Assembly: GCF_000829695.1 (NCBI RefSeq)
Contig: NZ_BBNN01000043.1
Span: forward strand, 17,322 to 81,321
Direction of reading: 5' to 3'
Length of the DNA stretch: 64,000 nt
Source of the DNA: Streptomyces sp. NBRC 110035
Lineage (GTDB): Bacteria > Actinomycetota > Actinomycetes > Streptomycetales > Streptomycetaceae
Part shown: one piece after another, positions 18,923 to 27,270 of the stretch
How the letters are laid out: the number at the start of each line of letters is the position of its first letter
Numbering within the stretch: the stretch's first letter is position 1
Program-made: the position numbers and the translations under genes
The notes under the pieces: generated by a model
The model's database searches: none
What the model saw: only the letters and a program-made list of their open reading frames with translations
Told to the model about the DNA's origin: nothing

Positions 18923-19330
18923 TCAGCCGGCCCGCACCACGCGGAAGGTGAGGCACACGAGGGGGGTGTCGTTCTCGACCGGGGTGCCCTCGCGCTGCCA
19001 GAAGCGGCGGTGGCCGGCCCGCCAGTCCTCCAGGGAGGCGTCGCCCTCGCCCTCGGCGGCAGCGTGTTCCCAGGTGACCTCCGTGAAGGACGTCGTTTCC
19101 ACGCCGGTGATCTCGACCGTGGCGACGGCACGGCCGTCGTTGTCCAGGAGGGCCAGCCGCTCACCGGGAAACTCCAGCCCTTCGGTCTCCTCGACGTATT
19201 CGGCCAGCAGGCCGGTCGTGGCGGTCTTCCGGCCGGCCAGGACGAGAGCGTTCAGCTCGTCGCGCAGCCCGTCGGGAGTGCCGAGTTCCAGTGCGCGCAT
19301 ACCGCCGACTCGTGGCCACATGTGCCTCAT
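18923..19330 (-). CDS. ASCH-domain protein
   Basis: 135 aa, soluble. ASCH domains are beta-barrels related to PUA and are thought to bind RNA; some are amidohydrolases of acylated nucleosides. Visible are LELGTPDGLRDELNALVLAGRKTATTGLL, of which the K-T-AT segment is the family signature, GERLALLDNDGRAVATVEITGV, the WE of VTWEHAAAEG, and the closing LVCLTFRVV strand. Start ATG 19330 sits 4-5 bases after GAGG; ATG 19321 and 19300 are alternatives. Divergent from pobA. Confidence 0.85.
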   Translation of the reverse strand: MRHMWPRVGGMRALELGTPDGLRDELNALVLAGRKTATTGLLAEYVEETEGLEFPGERLALLDNDGRAVATVEITGVETTSFTEVTWEHAAAEGEGDASLEDWRAGHRRFWQREGTPVENDTPLVCLTFRVVRAG

Positions 19331-19457
19331 CGCCTCACTCGATCAGCCGTGGAAAACACGGATCGTCTTCGGCCGGCCATTATGGGCCGGAACCGCGGCC
19401 GATCCGTTTCCACTGGACGGAAGCGGTTCCTGGCCGGGTGGCCCGGACGGACGCAGA

Positions 19458-20663
19458 ATGGCGGCCATGTCATCCTCGCGCGTCCACAGCCGTACGCAGA
19501 TCGGCATCGTCGGTGCCGGTCCCGCCGGGCTCATGCTCTCCCACCTGCTCGCCCGTGCCGGGATCGACTCCGTCGCGGTCGACCTGCGCAGCCGTCGCGA
19601 GATCGAGGAGACCCACCGCGCCGGGATCCTCGAGCAGGGCTCCGTCGACCTGCTGACCGGAACCGGCGTCGGTGACCGGGTGCACCGCGACGGCTACCGC
19701 CACGACGGGATGGAACTGGCCTTCGGCGGGGGCGCCCACCGGATCGACTTCCAGAGCCTGGTCGGCGCCTCGACCCAGCTCTACCCCCAGACGGACGTCT
19801 TCATCGACCTCGCCGACGCCCGCGAGCGCGACGGGGGCGACGTCCGGTTCGGCGTCACCGACGTGTCGGTCGACGGCCTCACCTCCAGCGCCCCGGCCAT
19901 GCGCTTCACCGATGCCGACGGCACCGCCCACGAGATACGCGCCGACTTCCTGGTGGGCGCCGACGGGTCGCGCGGCCTGTGCCGCCGCGAGGTGCCCGAG
20001 GCCCGGCGCACGCAGTACTTCCGCGAGTATCCGTTCGCCTGGTTCGGCATCCTCGCCGAGGCGCCGCCCAGCGCTCCGGAACTGATCTACAACCATTCGC
20101 CTCGCGGCTTCGCACTGATCAGCCGGCGCACCGAGACCCTCCAGCGGATGTACTTCCAGTGCGACCCCGCGGAGGACGCCGCCGCCTGGTCCGACGACCG
20201 GATATGGGAGGAACTCCAGTCCCGTGTAGGGGCCAACGGGCACACGCTCAAGGAGGGGCCGATCATCTCCAGGACCGTGCTCCCGTTCCGCAGTTTCGTC
20301 CAGGAGCCGATGCACCACGGACGGCTCGTGCTCGCCGGTGACGCCGCGCACACGGTGCCGCCGACCGGCGCCAAGGGTCTCAACCTGGCTCTCGCCGATG
20401 TACGGGTCCTGGCCGAGGAGCTCGAGCGAGCCGTCGCGAGCGGCGACACCGCCCCGCTGGAGACGTACAGCGAGCGCGCGCTCGGCCGGGTCTGGAAGGC
20501 CCAGCACTTCTCGTACTGGATGACCACCATGCTGCACACCCTGCCGGAGGCCACCCCGTTCGACGTACGGCGCCAGGAGGGCGAACTGGCCGCGGTGACC
20601 GACTCGACCGCGGGCTCGACCTACCTCGCCGAGGCCTACACCGGCTGGCCGGAAGGGAGATGA
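19458..20663 (+). CDS. pobA: 4-hydroxybenzoate 3-monooxygenase (FAD)
   Basis: Flavoprotein hydroxylase converting 4-hydroxybenzoate to protocatechuate with NAD(P)H and oxygen, feeding the beta-ketoadipate pathway. About 401 aa (394 in Pseudomonas). Start ATG 19458; ATG 19467 is equally possible. Rossmann GIVGAGPAGLMLSHLLARAG, the Arg-rich RSRREIEETHRAGILEQ segment (RAGxLEQ is typical of PobA), DFLVGADGSRG, and the FAD ribityl motif LVLAGDAAHTVPPTGAKGLNLA are all present. The C-terminus WMTTMLH also matches PobA. No protocatechuate dioxygenase genes are adjacent. It converges on a TetR regulator 162 bp away; the intervening sequence shows no clear terminator. Confidence 0.93.
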   Translation: MAAMSSSRVHSRTQIGIVGAGPAGLMLSHLLARAGIDSVAVDLRSRREIEETHRAGILEQGSVDLLTGTGVGDRVHRDGYRHDGMELAFGGGAHRIDFQSLVGASTQLYPQTDVFIDLADARERDGGDVRFGVTDVSVDGLTSSAPAMRFTDADGTAHEIRADFLVGADGSRGLCRREVPEARRTQYFREYPFAWFGILAEAPPSAPELIYNHSPRGFALISRRTETLQRMYFQCDPAEDAAAWSDDRIWEELQSRVGANGHTLKEGPIISRTVLPFRSFVQEPMHHGRLVLAGDAAHTVPPTGAKGLNLALADVRVLAEELERAVASGDTAPLETYSERALGRVWKAQHFSYWMTTMLHTLPEATPFDVRRQEGELAAVTDSTAGSTYLAEAYTGWPEGR

Positions 20664-20825
20664 CCACGGCACCGTCCCGCAGCGCGCCCACCACGACCGG
20701 CCTTCCTGAGTCCCGGACGCCTTCGGCCGCGACGTCCCGACGATCCGGGGCACGCCGCGACGCCGTCCGGCTCGCCGGCCGGTCCGGCGCGCGGACGGAG
20801 CGGCGGAAGAGGGCGCCCGCAGGCC

Positions 20826-21440
20826 TCAGTGCGGCTGACGCAGTCCGGTGACGAGGAGGCCGACCAGCCGGCGTGCGTCGTAGCGGGGATCGCTGTCCGC
20901 GCCGATACAGAGGTTCCCGACGCCGCGCATGAGCGCGTAGGCCTCCACGTCGCTGCGGATCTCCCCGGACGCGGCCGCGGCGGCGAGGAGTTCGGCGCAC
21001 ACGGGCACGAGCCGGTCGAGGAAGTAGGAATGCAGCGTCTCGAAGCCGGTGCTGTCGGGCTGCAGGACACCGGCGAGCCCATGCTTGGTGACCAGGAAGT
21101 CGACGAAGAGACCGATCCACTCCCGCAGCGCCGCGTGCGGCGTCGCACTGCTCTCCAGCAGGGCCGGACCGGCCTCGGCGCAGGCCTCGACCTGGTGCCG
21201 GTAGACGGCGATGATCAGATCCGCCCGGGTCGGGAAGTGGCGGTAGAACGTGCCCACCCCGACACCGGCCTCGGCCGCGATGTCGCGCACCGGTGCGTCC
21301 ACGCCCGACGTGACGAAGACGGTGGCCGCCGCGTCGAGCAGGGTCTTCTCGTTGCGCCGGGCGTCCGTCCGCTTGGGCCGGCCCGCGCGTCCCGTGTTCC
21401 TGCCACCGCCGTCACCGCCACTGCTGCCGGTGTCGCTCAC
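20826..21440 (-). CDS. TetR/AcrR-family transcriptional regulator
   Basis: 204 aa. Start GTG 21440 is preferred because GGAGGGAG lies 8 bases upstream; longer in-frame starts (ATG 21524) lack a ribosome site and would place an operator-like palindrome inside the gene. Residues 1-20 are Gly/Ser-rich, then the HTH: LDAAATVFVTSGVDAPVRDIAAEAGVGVGTFYRHFPTRADL, the classic TetR three-helix pattern. The C-terminal half is the ligand/dimer domain. A perfect 21-bp inverted repeat 31 bp upstream suggests autorepression. Target genes are not clear: it is convergent with pobA, and the divergent side holds only an AraC relic. Confidence 0.92.
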   Translation of the reverse strand: MSDTGSSGGDGGGRNTGRAGRPKRTDARRNEKTLLDAAATVFVTSGVDAPVRDIAAEAGVGVGTFYRHFPTRADLIIAVYRHQVEACAEAGPALLESSATPHAALREWIGLFVDFLVTKHGLAGVLQPDSTGFETLHSYFLDRLVPVCAELLAAAAASGEIRSDVEAYALMRGVGNLCIGADSDPRYDARRLVGLLVTGLRQPH

Positions 21441-21470
21441 CGAGCCGCTCCCTCCACTGCCGGACCTGTC

Positions 21471-21491
21471 GTACGGAACGTGGTTCCGTAC
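21471..21491. promoter_or_regulatory. likely TetR operator (perfect inverted repeat)
   Basis: GTACGGAAC-GTG-GTTCCGTAC, 9-bp arms and 3-bp spacer, 31 bp upstream of the TetR start. Two further CGGAAC half-sites on the minus strand lie at about 21495-21512. Placement suggests autoregulation. Confidence 0.7.
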
Positions 21492-21739
21492 CCTTGTTCC
21501 GGAGCGGAGTTCCGTTTGGCTCATGATGTCAGAACACGGGTTCGGCGGCGACAGCCGGCCGGACGGACCGGCGACGGGCTCAGGACCGGGGCGTGCGCAG
21601 CGCGGTCCGTACGGTCGGGCCGTCCCGTACGCGGCGCACCCCTCATGCTCCGACACGGCCCTGACCAGCAGCAGCCCGCGTCCGGCCTCGTCCCGGGAAC
21701 CGGCCCGTCCCGGTCCTGCTGCGCCCGACAGCCGACGCG

Positions 21740-22018
21740 GTGACCGTCGCGCCGGGCGACCGGAGGGCCCTCGCCGACCGGGCGGCGGAACCCGGCGTGA
21801 GTACGCGCACGGTCAGCCGGGCGTTCGTCGCGGAGACCGGTACGAGCTCGTGCGCTGGGTCGCCCCGGTCCGTGCCCGGCGCGCGATCGCCCTCCTGGCG
21901 CGGGGCTGGGAAGGGGAAACGGTCGCCCCTCGAGGTGGGGTACGGGTCGGCGAGCGCGTCCGGTGCGGCTTCCCGGCGGACGGCGGGACTCGACGCGGGT
22001 ATCTTCCGCGCTTCCTGA
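21740..22018 (+). pseudogene. AraC-family regulator relic (C-terminal HTH, multiple frameshifts)
   Basis: The translation in three alternating frames spells the AraC C-terminal DNA-binding domain: GVSTRTVSRAFVAETG, then (next frame) RWVAPVRARRAIALLARG, then VGYGSASA back in the first frame, matching the consensus GVSxRTLxRxF, WRxxxRLxxAxxLLAxG and VGYxSxSAF. At least two indels interrupt it and the N-terminal half is missing. Non-functional. Confidence 0.65.
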
Positions 22019-22139
22019 ACCGCACCCCGAACGCCCTTTGGGCCCGCACTGCTGCGGCACCCGCGTCCCGGTCGCTGCATCGGGTGTCCCGAACGGTCGA
22101 TTGCGGCAGCCGGGACCGTTCGCTTACTGTGCTCAACGC

Positions 22140-22158
22140 AAAGGCAAGGCTTACCTAA
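22140..22158 (+). promoter_or_regulatory. putative iron box (DmdR/IdeR operator)
   Basis: AAAGGCAAGGCTTACCTAA matches the actinobacterial iron-box consensus TTAGGTTAGGCTAACCTAA at 14 of 19 positions, including the whole right half GGCTxACCTAA but one base. It is about 180 bp upstream of an EntS-like exporter, the expected kind of target. Confidence 0.65.
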
Positions 22159-22259
22159 ACCCTTGCTGCTGGTGCGGTGCACACACTCCCCGACGGCATC
22201 CCGGGCTCCGGGCGTGGGTGGGCCGGCGCCTCCCTCATCCGGAACCGTGGAGTTCGACC

Positions 22260-22340
22260 ATGCGCTCAACCCGCCGCCCGCGACTGCTCGTCGCGGCCAC
22301 CGTGTCCTTCTCCGAACCGGCGGCGCGGAGCGGGATGTGA
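22260..22340 (+). pseudogene. signal-peptide-like leader ORF, probable remnant of a siderophore-binding lipoprotein
   Basis: ATG 22260 preceded by GTGGAG opens a 26-codon frame starting MRSTRRPRLLVAATV, a typical Arg-rich n-region plus hydrophobic core, which then stops at 22340, overlapping the start of the MFS gene. It sits directly downstream of the iron box. I infer that a deletion removed most of a lipoprotein gene; alternatively it is a translated leader peptide. Confidence 0.4.
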
Positions 22341-23653
22341 CCTCCGGACTCTCCGCCGTCCTGCCCGACCTCTCGCCCTGGCGGTCCTCCCGAGACTTCC
22401 GCCTCCTGTGGGTACAGGGGCTGGTCACGACCTTCGGCAGCTTCATGGCACTGGTCGCCCTGCCGCTCCAGATCAAGGAGCTGACCGGATCACCCCTCGC
22501 CGTGGGCGCCATGGGTGCGGTCGAACTGGTGCCCCTGGTGATCTTCGGGCTGTACGGCGGCGCACTCGCCGACGCCGTGGACCGGCGCAGGGTCATCCTG
22601 CTCACCGAGGCCGGACTGGGTGTGCTCGCGGTCGTCCTCCTGGTCAACGCGACGCTGCCGGAGCCGATGCTGTGGCCGCTGTACGTGGTCGCGGCCGGGG
22701 TGGCGGCCCTGGCGGGGCTCCAACGGCCCGCGCTGGACTCGCTGATGGCCCGGATCGTGCCGCACGACCAGCTCCCGGCGGCGGCCGCCCTGAACGCGCT
22801 GCGCTGGCAGATCGGCGCCATCGCCGGACCGGCCCTGGCCGGTCTGGTCGTGGCGTACGCGGGCAACGCCCCGGCCTACGCGACGACGGCGGCCGGCTTC
22901 GCCGTCTCGATCCTGCTGTGCCTGCGGCTCGCGCCCATGCCGGCGGCCGAGAACGCCGGCAAGCCGTCGCTGAGGGGCATCGCCGAAGGGGCACGGTACG
23001 CCTGGTCACGGCCGGTGCTCCTCGGCACGTACGCGGTGGACATGGCGGCGATGTTCTTCGCCTTTCCGAACACGATCTTCCCGTTCCTCGCCGACGAACT
23101 GGACGCCGACTGGTCACTGGGGCTGATGTACGCGGCGGGTTCCGTCGGCTCGGTGGTGGTGAGCCTGACCAGCGGCTGGGTCTCCCGGGTACGCCGGCAC
23201 GGACTCCTGGTGGTGTGCGGCGCGACCGGCTGGGGCCTGGCCATCGCGGCGGCAGGTTGGTTGTCGAACGTCTGGCTGGTGCTGGTCTGTCTGGCACTGG
23301 CCGGGGCCGGCGACATGCTGAGCGGGCTGGGTCGCTCGACCATCTGGAACCAGACCATCCCCGATGAGCTGCGCGGCCGGCTCGCGGGCATCGAGGTGCT
23401 GTCGTACAGCGTCGGCCCGCAGCTCGGACAGGTCAGGGCGGGCGCGATGGCCGGCTGGACCGGCACCCGTCCCGCCTTCTGGACCGGAGGCCTCGCCTGC
23501 GTGGCCTCGGTGGGTCTGCTCGCCGTCGCGCTGCCGAGGCTGCTCACCTACGACGCGCTGACGGACGAGGACGCCCTCCGCCGCCGCGCCGCCCACATCC
23601 CCGTGCCCGGCGGACCCGGCCCGGCCGAAACGGCCGGAAAGCCGGACGTGTGA
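22337..23653 (+). CDS. MFS exporter, EntS-like (siderophore export)
   Basis: 438 aa, 12 predicted membrane segments, MFS_3/EntS (YbdA) type. Start GTG 22337 with GGAG at 22327-22330. The N-terminus (SPWRSSRDFRLLWVQGLVTTFGSFMALVALPLQIKELTGSP, in part) and LYGGALADAVDRRRVILLTE, the MFS loop 2-3 signature, match enterobactin exporter homologues of Streptomyces. Export of a siderophore at the plasma membrane is the likely role; specificity is unknown because no siderophore synthetase is in view. The upstream iron box predicts derepression in low iron. A 14-bp hairpin follows the stop codon. Confidence 0.88.
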   Translation: MTSGLSAVLPDLSPWRSSRDFRLLWVQGLVTTFGSFMALVALPLQIKELTGSPLAVGAMGAVELVPLVIFGLYGGALADAVDRRRVILLTEAGLGVLAVVLLVNATLPEPMLWPLYVVAAGVAALAGLQRPALDSLMARIVPHDQLPAAAALNALRWQIGAIAGPALAGLVVAYAGNAPAYATTAAGFAVSILLCLRLAPMPAAENAGKPSLRGIAEGARYAWSRPVLLGTYAVDMAAMFFAFPNTIFPFLADELDADWSLGLMYAAGSVGSVVVSLTSGWVSRVRRHGLLVVCGATGWGLAIAAAGWLSNVWLVLVCLALAGAGDMLSGLGRSTIWNQTIPDELRGRLAGIEVLSYSVGPQLGQVRAGAMAGWTGTRPAFWTGGLACVASVGLLAVALPRLLTYDALTDEDALRRRAAHIPVPGGPGPAETAGKPDV

Positions 23654-23657
23654 CGGC

Positions 23658-23689
23658 CGTGCCGGGCGGCCGCGGGGCCGCCCGGCACG
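23658..23689. terminator. bidirectional hairpin terminator
   Basis: Perfect 14-bp stem CGTGCCGGGCGGCC (23658-23671) / GGCCGCCCGGCACG (23676-23689) with loop GCGG, between two convergent genes. Confidence 0.88.
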
Positions 23690-23699
23690 ACGGGGAGAA

Positions 23700-26600
23700 T
23701 CACGGCAGGGGAGTGATCCGGATGTCGCGGAACCTCACCTTGTTCCCGTGGTCCTGCAGCCGGATCGCTCCCGCGGCAGGAGTCTCGGACCGGCCCGAGG
23801 CGGTCGGCCCGTCCAGGGCGATGCCGTCGTGGACCTTCTGCCCGTTCCACACCACCGTGACCCGGGCATCGGCGGTCTTGCGGCCGCTGTCGTCGAAGCG
23901 GGCCGCGCGGAAGTCGATGTCGTAGGTCTGCCAGGTCTCCGGCGCCGTCGCCGCGTTGGTGTCGGGCGCCCGCTTCAGATAGAACGCCCCTGCCTCGTTG
24001 GTGTCGGGCGTGGTGTCACCGTAGGAGTCGAGGATCTGGAGCTCGTAGCGGTCCTGGAGGAAGATGCCGCTGTTCCCGCGGTCCTGTCCGGTGACATCGG
24101 GGGGAAGCAGCGGGACCCGGAACTCCACGTGCAGTCTGAAGTCCTGGTACGCGTCCTTGCTGCGGACGTCGCCGCAGCACACCTCCATCGACTTCTCGTC
24201 GCTCAGCGGCCATCGCAGGCTCCTGCCGTCCGTGTGCTGCCACTGCGCCTGCGAGGCGGCCGTACCGTCGAAGAGCGGGACCTGAGCTCCGTGCGGATGG
24301 ACACTGAGCATGTCGAGATTGACATGACCGGTGTCGCCCGTGTCGAACCGGTAGGAGACCGTGTTGCTCCCGGCGCGCAGCGCCAGCCGCTCGGTCCGCG
24401 TCGACCAGGAGTCCCAGTCGTCGGTGGGCGGGAGCTGCGTCTGCCGCAGCTTCTTCCCGTTGACGTACAGGGACAGGGACTTGGTGCCCCGGAACGGGTC
24501 CGGCCCGTTGGAATAGCGCAGCCCCACGTCGTAGGCGCCCGACTTCGGGACCGTCACGTCGAACGTCGTGCCGGCCCTGCCCTCGGTGGCGTACCGGTCC
24601 ACGAAGCCGCTGCCGGAGTAGCCGGTGTGGTCGGTGTCGACACCGGCCGTGCCCGTCAGGCGCGCCTCCTCGGCCTCGTACCGGGTCGCGGGAGCCGGCT
24701 GCCTGCCGGGGATCCGGTTGAGGGTGTACCAGGCCTCGGTGTTCCACAGCTGCTCACCGGAGTCCGACGTGAAGGGACGCGGGGAGCGGATGTGCACGAC
24801 ACGGCCCGGCTTGAGGTCGTCCAGCCGCAGCCTGACGGTGCGCCGGTCCTTCGAGAGCGTCGCCGAGCGCACCGACAACTGCTCCTCGGCGATCTTCGGG
24901 CCGCCGTAGTCCGCGGTCGGCGTGTAGCGCCACTGCTCCGCGCGGTAGTGGGCCGCCAACTGCTCGGCGGTGGCGTCGGACACCGGCTGGGTGTAGGTCA
25001 GGTCGAAGCCGCCGGGCACGGCACGCATGGTCTTGACGTCGAACGTGTTCCGGCCGTTCGGTGTCAGCTTCTGCAGACCGAACCTGAGCTTGCCCTCCTG
25101 GCCCCAGTTGCCGTCGGCCCCCAGTCCGCCGACGTAGATCGCGCCGTCGGGCCCCTGGGTCACCCGGTTGATGCCGGCCTCGAGCCCCTGGGTGTGGCGG
25201 AAGACGGCGCCCTGGTACTGGCCCTTCACCTTCTCCAGGTAGGCGCGCTGCAGGCCGCCGTAGGTGACGTCGCCCAGCAGCATCTGACCGGCGAACGGTC
25301 CCTTCTTCAGGTACAGGGGGGTGGAGGGGGAGTTGGCGATCTCGTTCTGCGGCAGCCACAGCACCGGCTCGGTGACGGGGGAGTCGTCGAAGGGGCCGGC
25401 GGGCTCGGTGTAGTGGTTGAAGAAGCGGTCCTGCTTGATCTGGACGAGCTTCGAGGAGGGAAGCCATCCGCCCTGGTTGTCGGTGGCGAAGATGCTGCCG
25501 CCGGGCCCCCAGCCGATGCCGTTGGGCGTCCGCAGCCCTCCCGCGACCGGGCTGATCCTCCCCGTCTTCTTGCTGACCTTGTACGTGGCCCCGCGGCCCG
25601 GCGCCGGCTGCGGCACGGTGGTCGCGCCGCCGAGGTCGATGGCGACGGAGAGGTTCACGTAGAAATGGCCGTTCCGGTAGAGCAGCCCGAAGGCGAACTC
25701 GTGGAAGTTGCCGCCGTACGGCCAGGTCGCGACCGTCCGGTACTCGTCGGTGACCTCGTCGCCGTCGCGGTCGACGAGCCGTGTCAGCTCGTGCTTCTGC
25801 GAGACGTACAGGGCTCCGTCGACGTACTTGATCCCCATGGGCTCACGCAGCCCGCTCGCCACCTTCGTGACGGTGACCTTGTCGCGGCTGGTGGCACCGG
25901 TGACGTTGTCGAGCAGGTACACCTCTCCGGCAACGTTGTCCGTGCCGCCCCACGTGCTGATCGCCAGACGCCCGTCGGGCAGCCAGTCCATGCCGCTGAC
26001 CTGCGGCTCGAAGCCGTCCGGGCGCAGATCGGTGAGGTTCAGGTCGGGGCGTACACCGGTGAGCGGGAGGCCGTCGCCGGGGGAGTCGCCGCCCGCCTCG
26101 CACTCCTTGCGGCCCGGTGCCGTGACCCGGACGACCCCGGCGTCGGTGCTCAGCACCTCCCGGGGCACGACGGTGAAGTCGCTCGCGCCCGGCGGCTTCC
26201 AGCCCAGCTGCAGCTGCTGCCCGCCGTCGCGCTCGAAGTGGTCGATGCGCAACGGGTGCGCCCCGGCGGTGAGATGGACCGTGCCGTCCTTCGGCTCGGC
26301 ACCGTGGAGCCCGTCGTGATCGATCACCGTGTCGCCGTCGATCGCCAGCCGTGAGCCGTCGTCACTGGTCAGGCGGAACACGTACGAGCCGTCGCTCGGA
26401 ACGTTCAGGTGGCCCGACGCCTCGGTGACGAAGTGGTCGGACAGCCCGCCGAAGTCGGCCTCCGTGGACCAGTCGACCGTCGGCATCAGCTTGTCGCGGT
26501 TGGGAGTCTGACCCGGTTTCAGGGTGCACAGCTTGCTCAGCGGCGTCTGCACGTCGAACACGCGCAGGGTGACCCCGGGTTCCTGGGGCGGGATGCCCGC

Positions 26601-26708
26601 GGGAGCGGCGGCGGCCGGCGGCGCGGAGCACAGCCCCGCGGCCAGGGTTCCCGCGAACAACAGGGGGATGAGGTGTCTTCGAGCGCGTGGGAACAGAAGG
26701 TTGCGCAA
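23700..26708 (-). CDS. secreted PA14 / sorbosone-dehydrogenase-like propeller / CBM / DUF1080 protein
   Basis: 1,002 aa, secreted: basic start, hydrophobic core and AAAA-APAG cleavage region at about residue 35. Domains in order: PA14 beta-barrel (about 75-185; SYVFRLTSDDGSRLAIDG), glucose/sorbosone dehydrogenase-type six-bladed propeller (about 225-550; SGMDWLPDGRLAISTWGG, PNGIGWGPGGSIFATDNQG), an Ig-like linker (about 555-665), a CBM6/35-like jelly roll (about 670-800; YEAEEARLTG..., YDVGLRYSNG) and a C-terminal DUF1080/3-keto-glycoside hydrolase concanavalin-like domain (about 805-1002; FRLHVEFRVP, NSGIFLQDRYELQILDSYG). DUF1080 enzymes cleave 3-keto-disaccharides, so oxidative sugar breakdown outside the cell is plausible. 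No cofactor-binding residue can be confirmed by eye. Monocistronic. Confidence 0.85.
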   Translation of the reverse strand: MRNLLFPRARRHLIPLLFAGTLAAGLCSAPPAAAAPAGIPPQEPGVTLRVFDVQTPLSKLCTLKPGQTPNRDKLMPTVDWSTEADFGGLSDHFVTEASGHLNVPSDGSYVFRLTSDDGSRLAIDGDTVIDHDGLHGAEPKDGTVHLTAGAHPLRIDHFERDGGQQLQLGWKPPGASDFTVVPREVLSTDAGVVRVTAPGRKECEAGGDSPGDGLPLTGVRPDLNLTDLRPDGFEPQVSGMDWLPDGRLAISTWGGTDNVAGEVYLLDNVTGATSRDKVTVTKVASGLREPMGIKYVDGALYVSQKHELTRLVDRDGDEVTDEYRTVATWPYGGNFHEFAFGLLYRNGHFYVNLSVAIDLGGATTVPQPAPGRGATYKVSKKTGRISPVAGGLRTPNGIGWGPGGSIFATDNQGGWLPSSKLVQIKQDRFFNHYTEPAGPFDDSPVTEPVLWLPQNEIANSPSTPLYLKKGPFAGQMLLGDVTYGGLQRAYLEKVKGQYQGAVFRHTQGLEAGINRVTQGPDGAIYVGGLGADGNWGQEGKLRFGLQKLTPNGRNTFDVKTMRAVPGGFDLTYTQPVSDATAEQLAAHYRAEQWRYTPTADYGGPKIAEEQLSVRSATLSKDRRTVRLRLDDLKPGRVVHIRSPRPFTSDSGEQLWNTEAWYTLNRIPGRQPAPATRYEAEEARLTGTAGVDTDHTGYSGSGFVDRYATEGRAGTTFDVTVPKSGAYDVGLRYSNGPDPFRGTKSLSLYVNGKKLRQTQLPPTDDWDSWSTRTERLALRAGSNTVSYRFDTGDTGHVNLDMLSVHPHGAQVPLFDGTAASQAQWQHTDGRSLRWPLSDEKSMEVCCGDVRSKDAYQDFRLHVEFRVPLLPPDVTGQDRGNSGIFLQDRYELQILDSYGDTTPDTNEAGAFYLKRAPDTNAATAPETWQTYDIDFRAARFDDSGRKTADARVTVVWNGQKVHDGIALDGPTASGRSETPAAGAIRLQDHGNKVRFRDIRITPLP

Positions 26709-27270
26709 TGGTCCTCCACGAGTCGGGGGCCGGACCGTGCCGGATTTCGCTCCGGTCTGCTGCGGTGGTGCTGTACTTGCGCCGTCAAGTTAGATGACTT
26801 CCGTTTGACATGTCCATACTTTGTCATCGGAGAGTTCAAAGTCCGGGACCCGGTGGGACCGGGAAGAGGCCTCCCCTTCCCGCGAGTTGTGGGGAGATCC
26901 CCCTGAACTCCGGCGCCCGAAGGGAGGGGCGGTCCCCGCGATACCGGCCGCGGTCCCCGTCCTCGCCCCGGCACCCGGCCCCGGCGCCACGTGGCAGGCG
27001 ACGGCGGGCGGGCGCGTCGAGGCATGGCTCACCACGTCGTCCGACGCGGGCGGCCACCGCGCCACCCGGGTGCAGCTCCGCGGCTGCAACGGCAGCACGG
27101 CGCGGCAGCCCGCGTCGGACGACCCCACGACCCACGACGTGGACAACACCGGCGCCGCCCACCAGAAACGGACTCCGAACACCGCCCGACCCATCCGGCC
27201 GTCGGGCCCACCCGGTACCGGCCCCCAGGCGGGCGGCCGGTGCCGGGCTCCACCGTGTGATCATGTCCGC
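26709..27270. other. intergenic region with promoter area and a possible ricin-repeat remnant
   Basis: About 560 bp. At 26785-26810 an AT-richer patch holds GTCAA...TTGAC half-sites and a TTGACA, likely promoter or regulator sequence for the flanking divergent genes. Around 27060-27100 one plus frame reads VQLRGCNGSTARQ, similar to a CBM13 repeat (VQLYDCNG..QQW), perhaps a relic. No intact gene. Confidence 0.35.

Noticed and set aside
23748..26354. 868-aa plus-strand frame over the secreted multidomain gene
   Set aside because: Shadow frame; the minus-strand protein has a signal peptide and recognisable domains.
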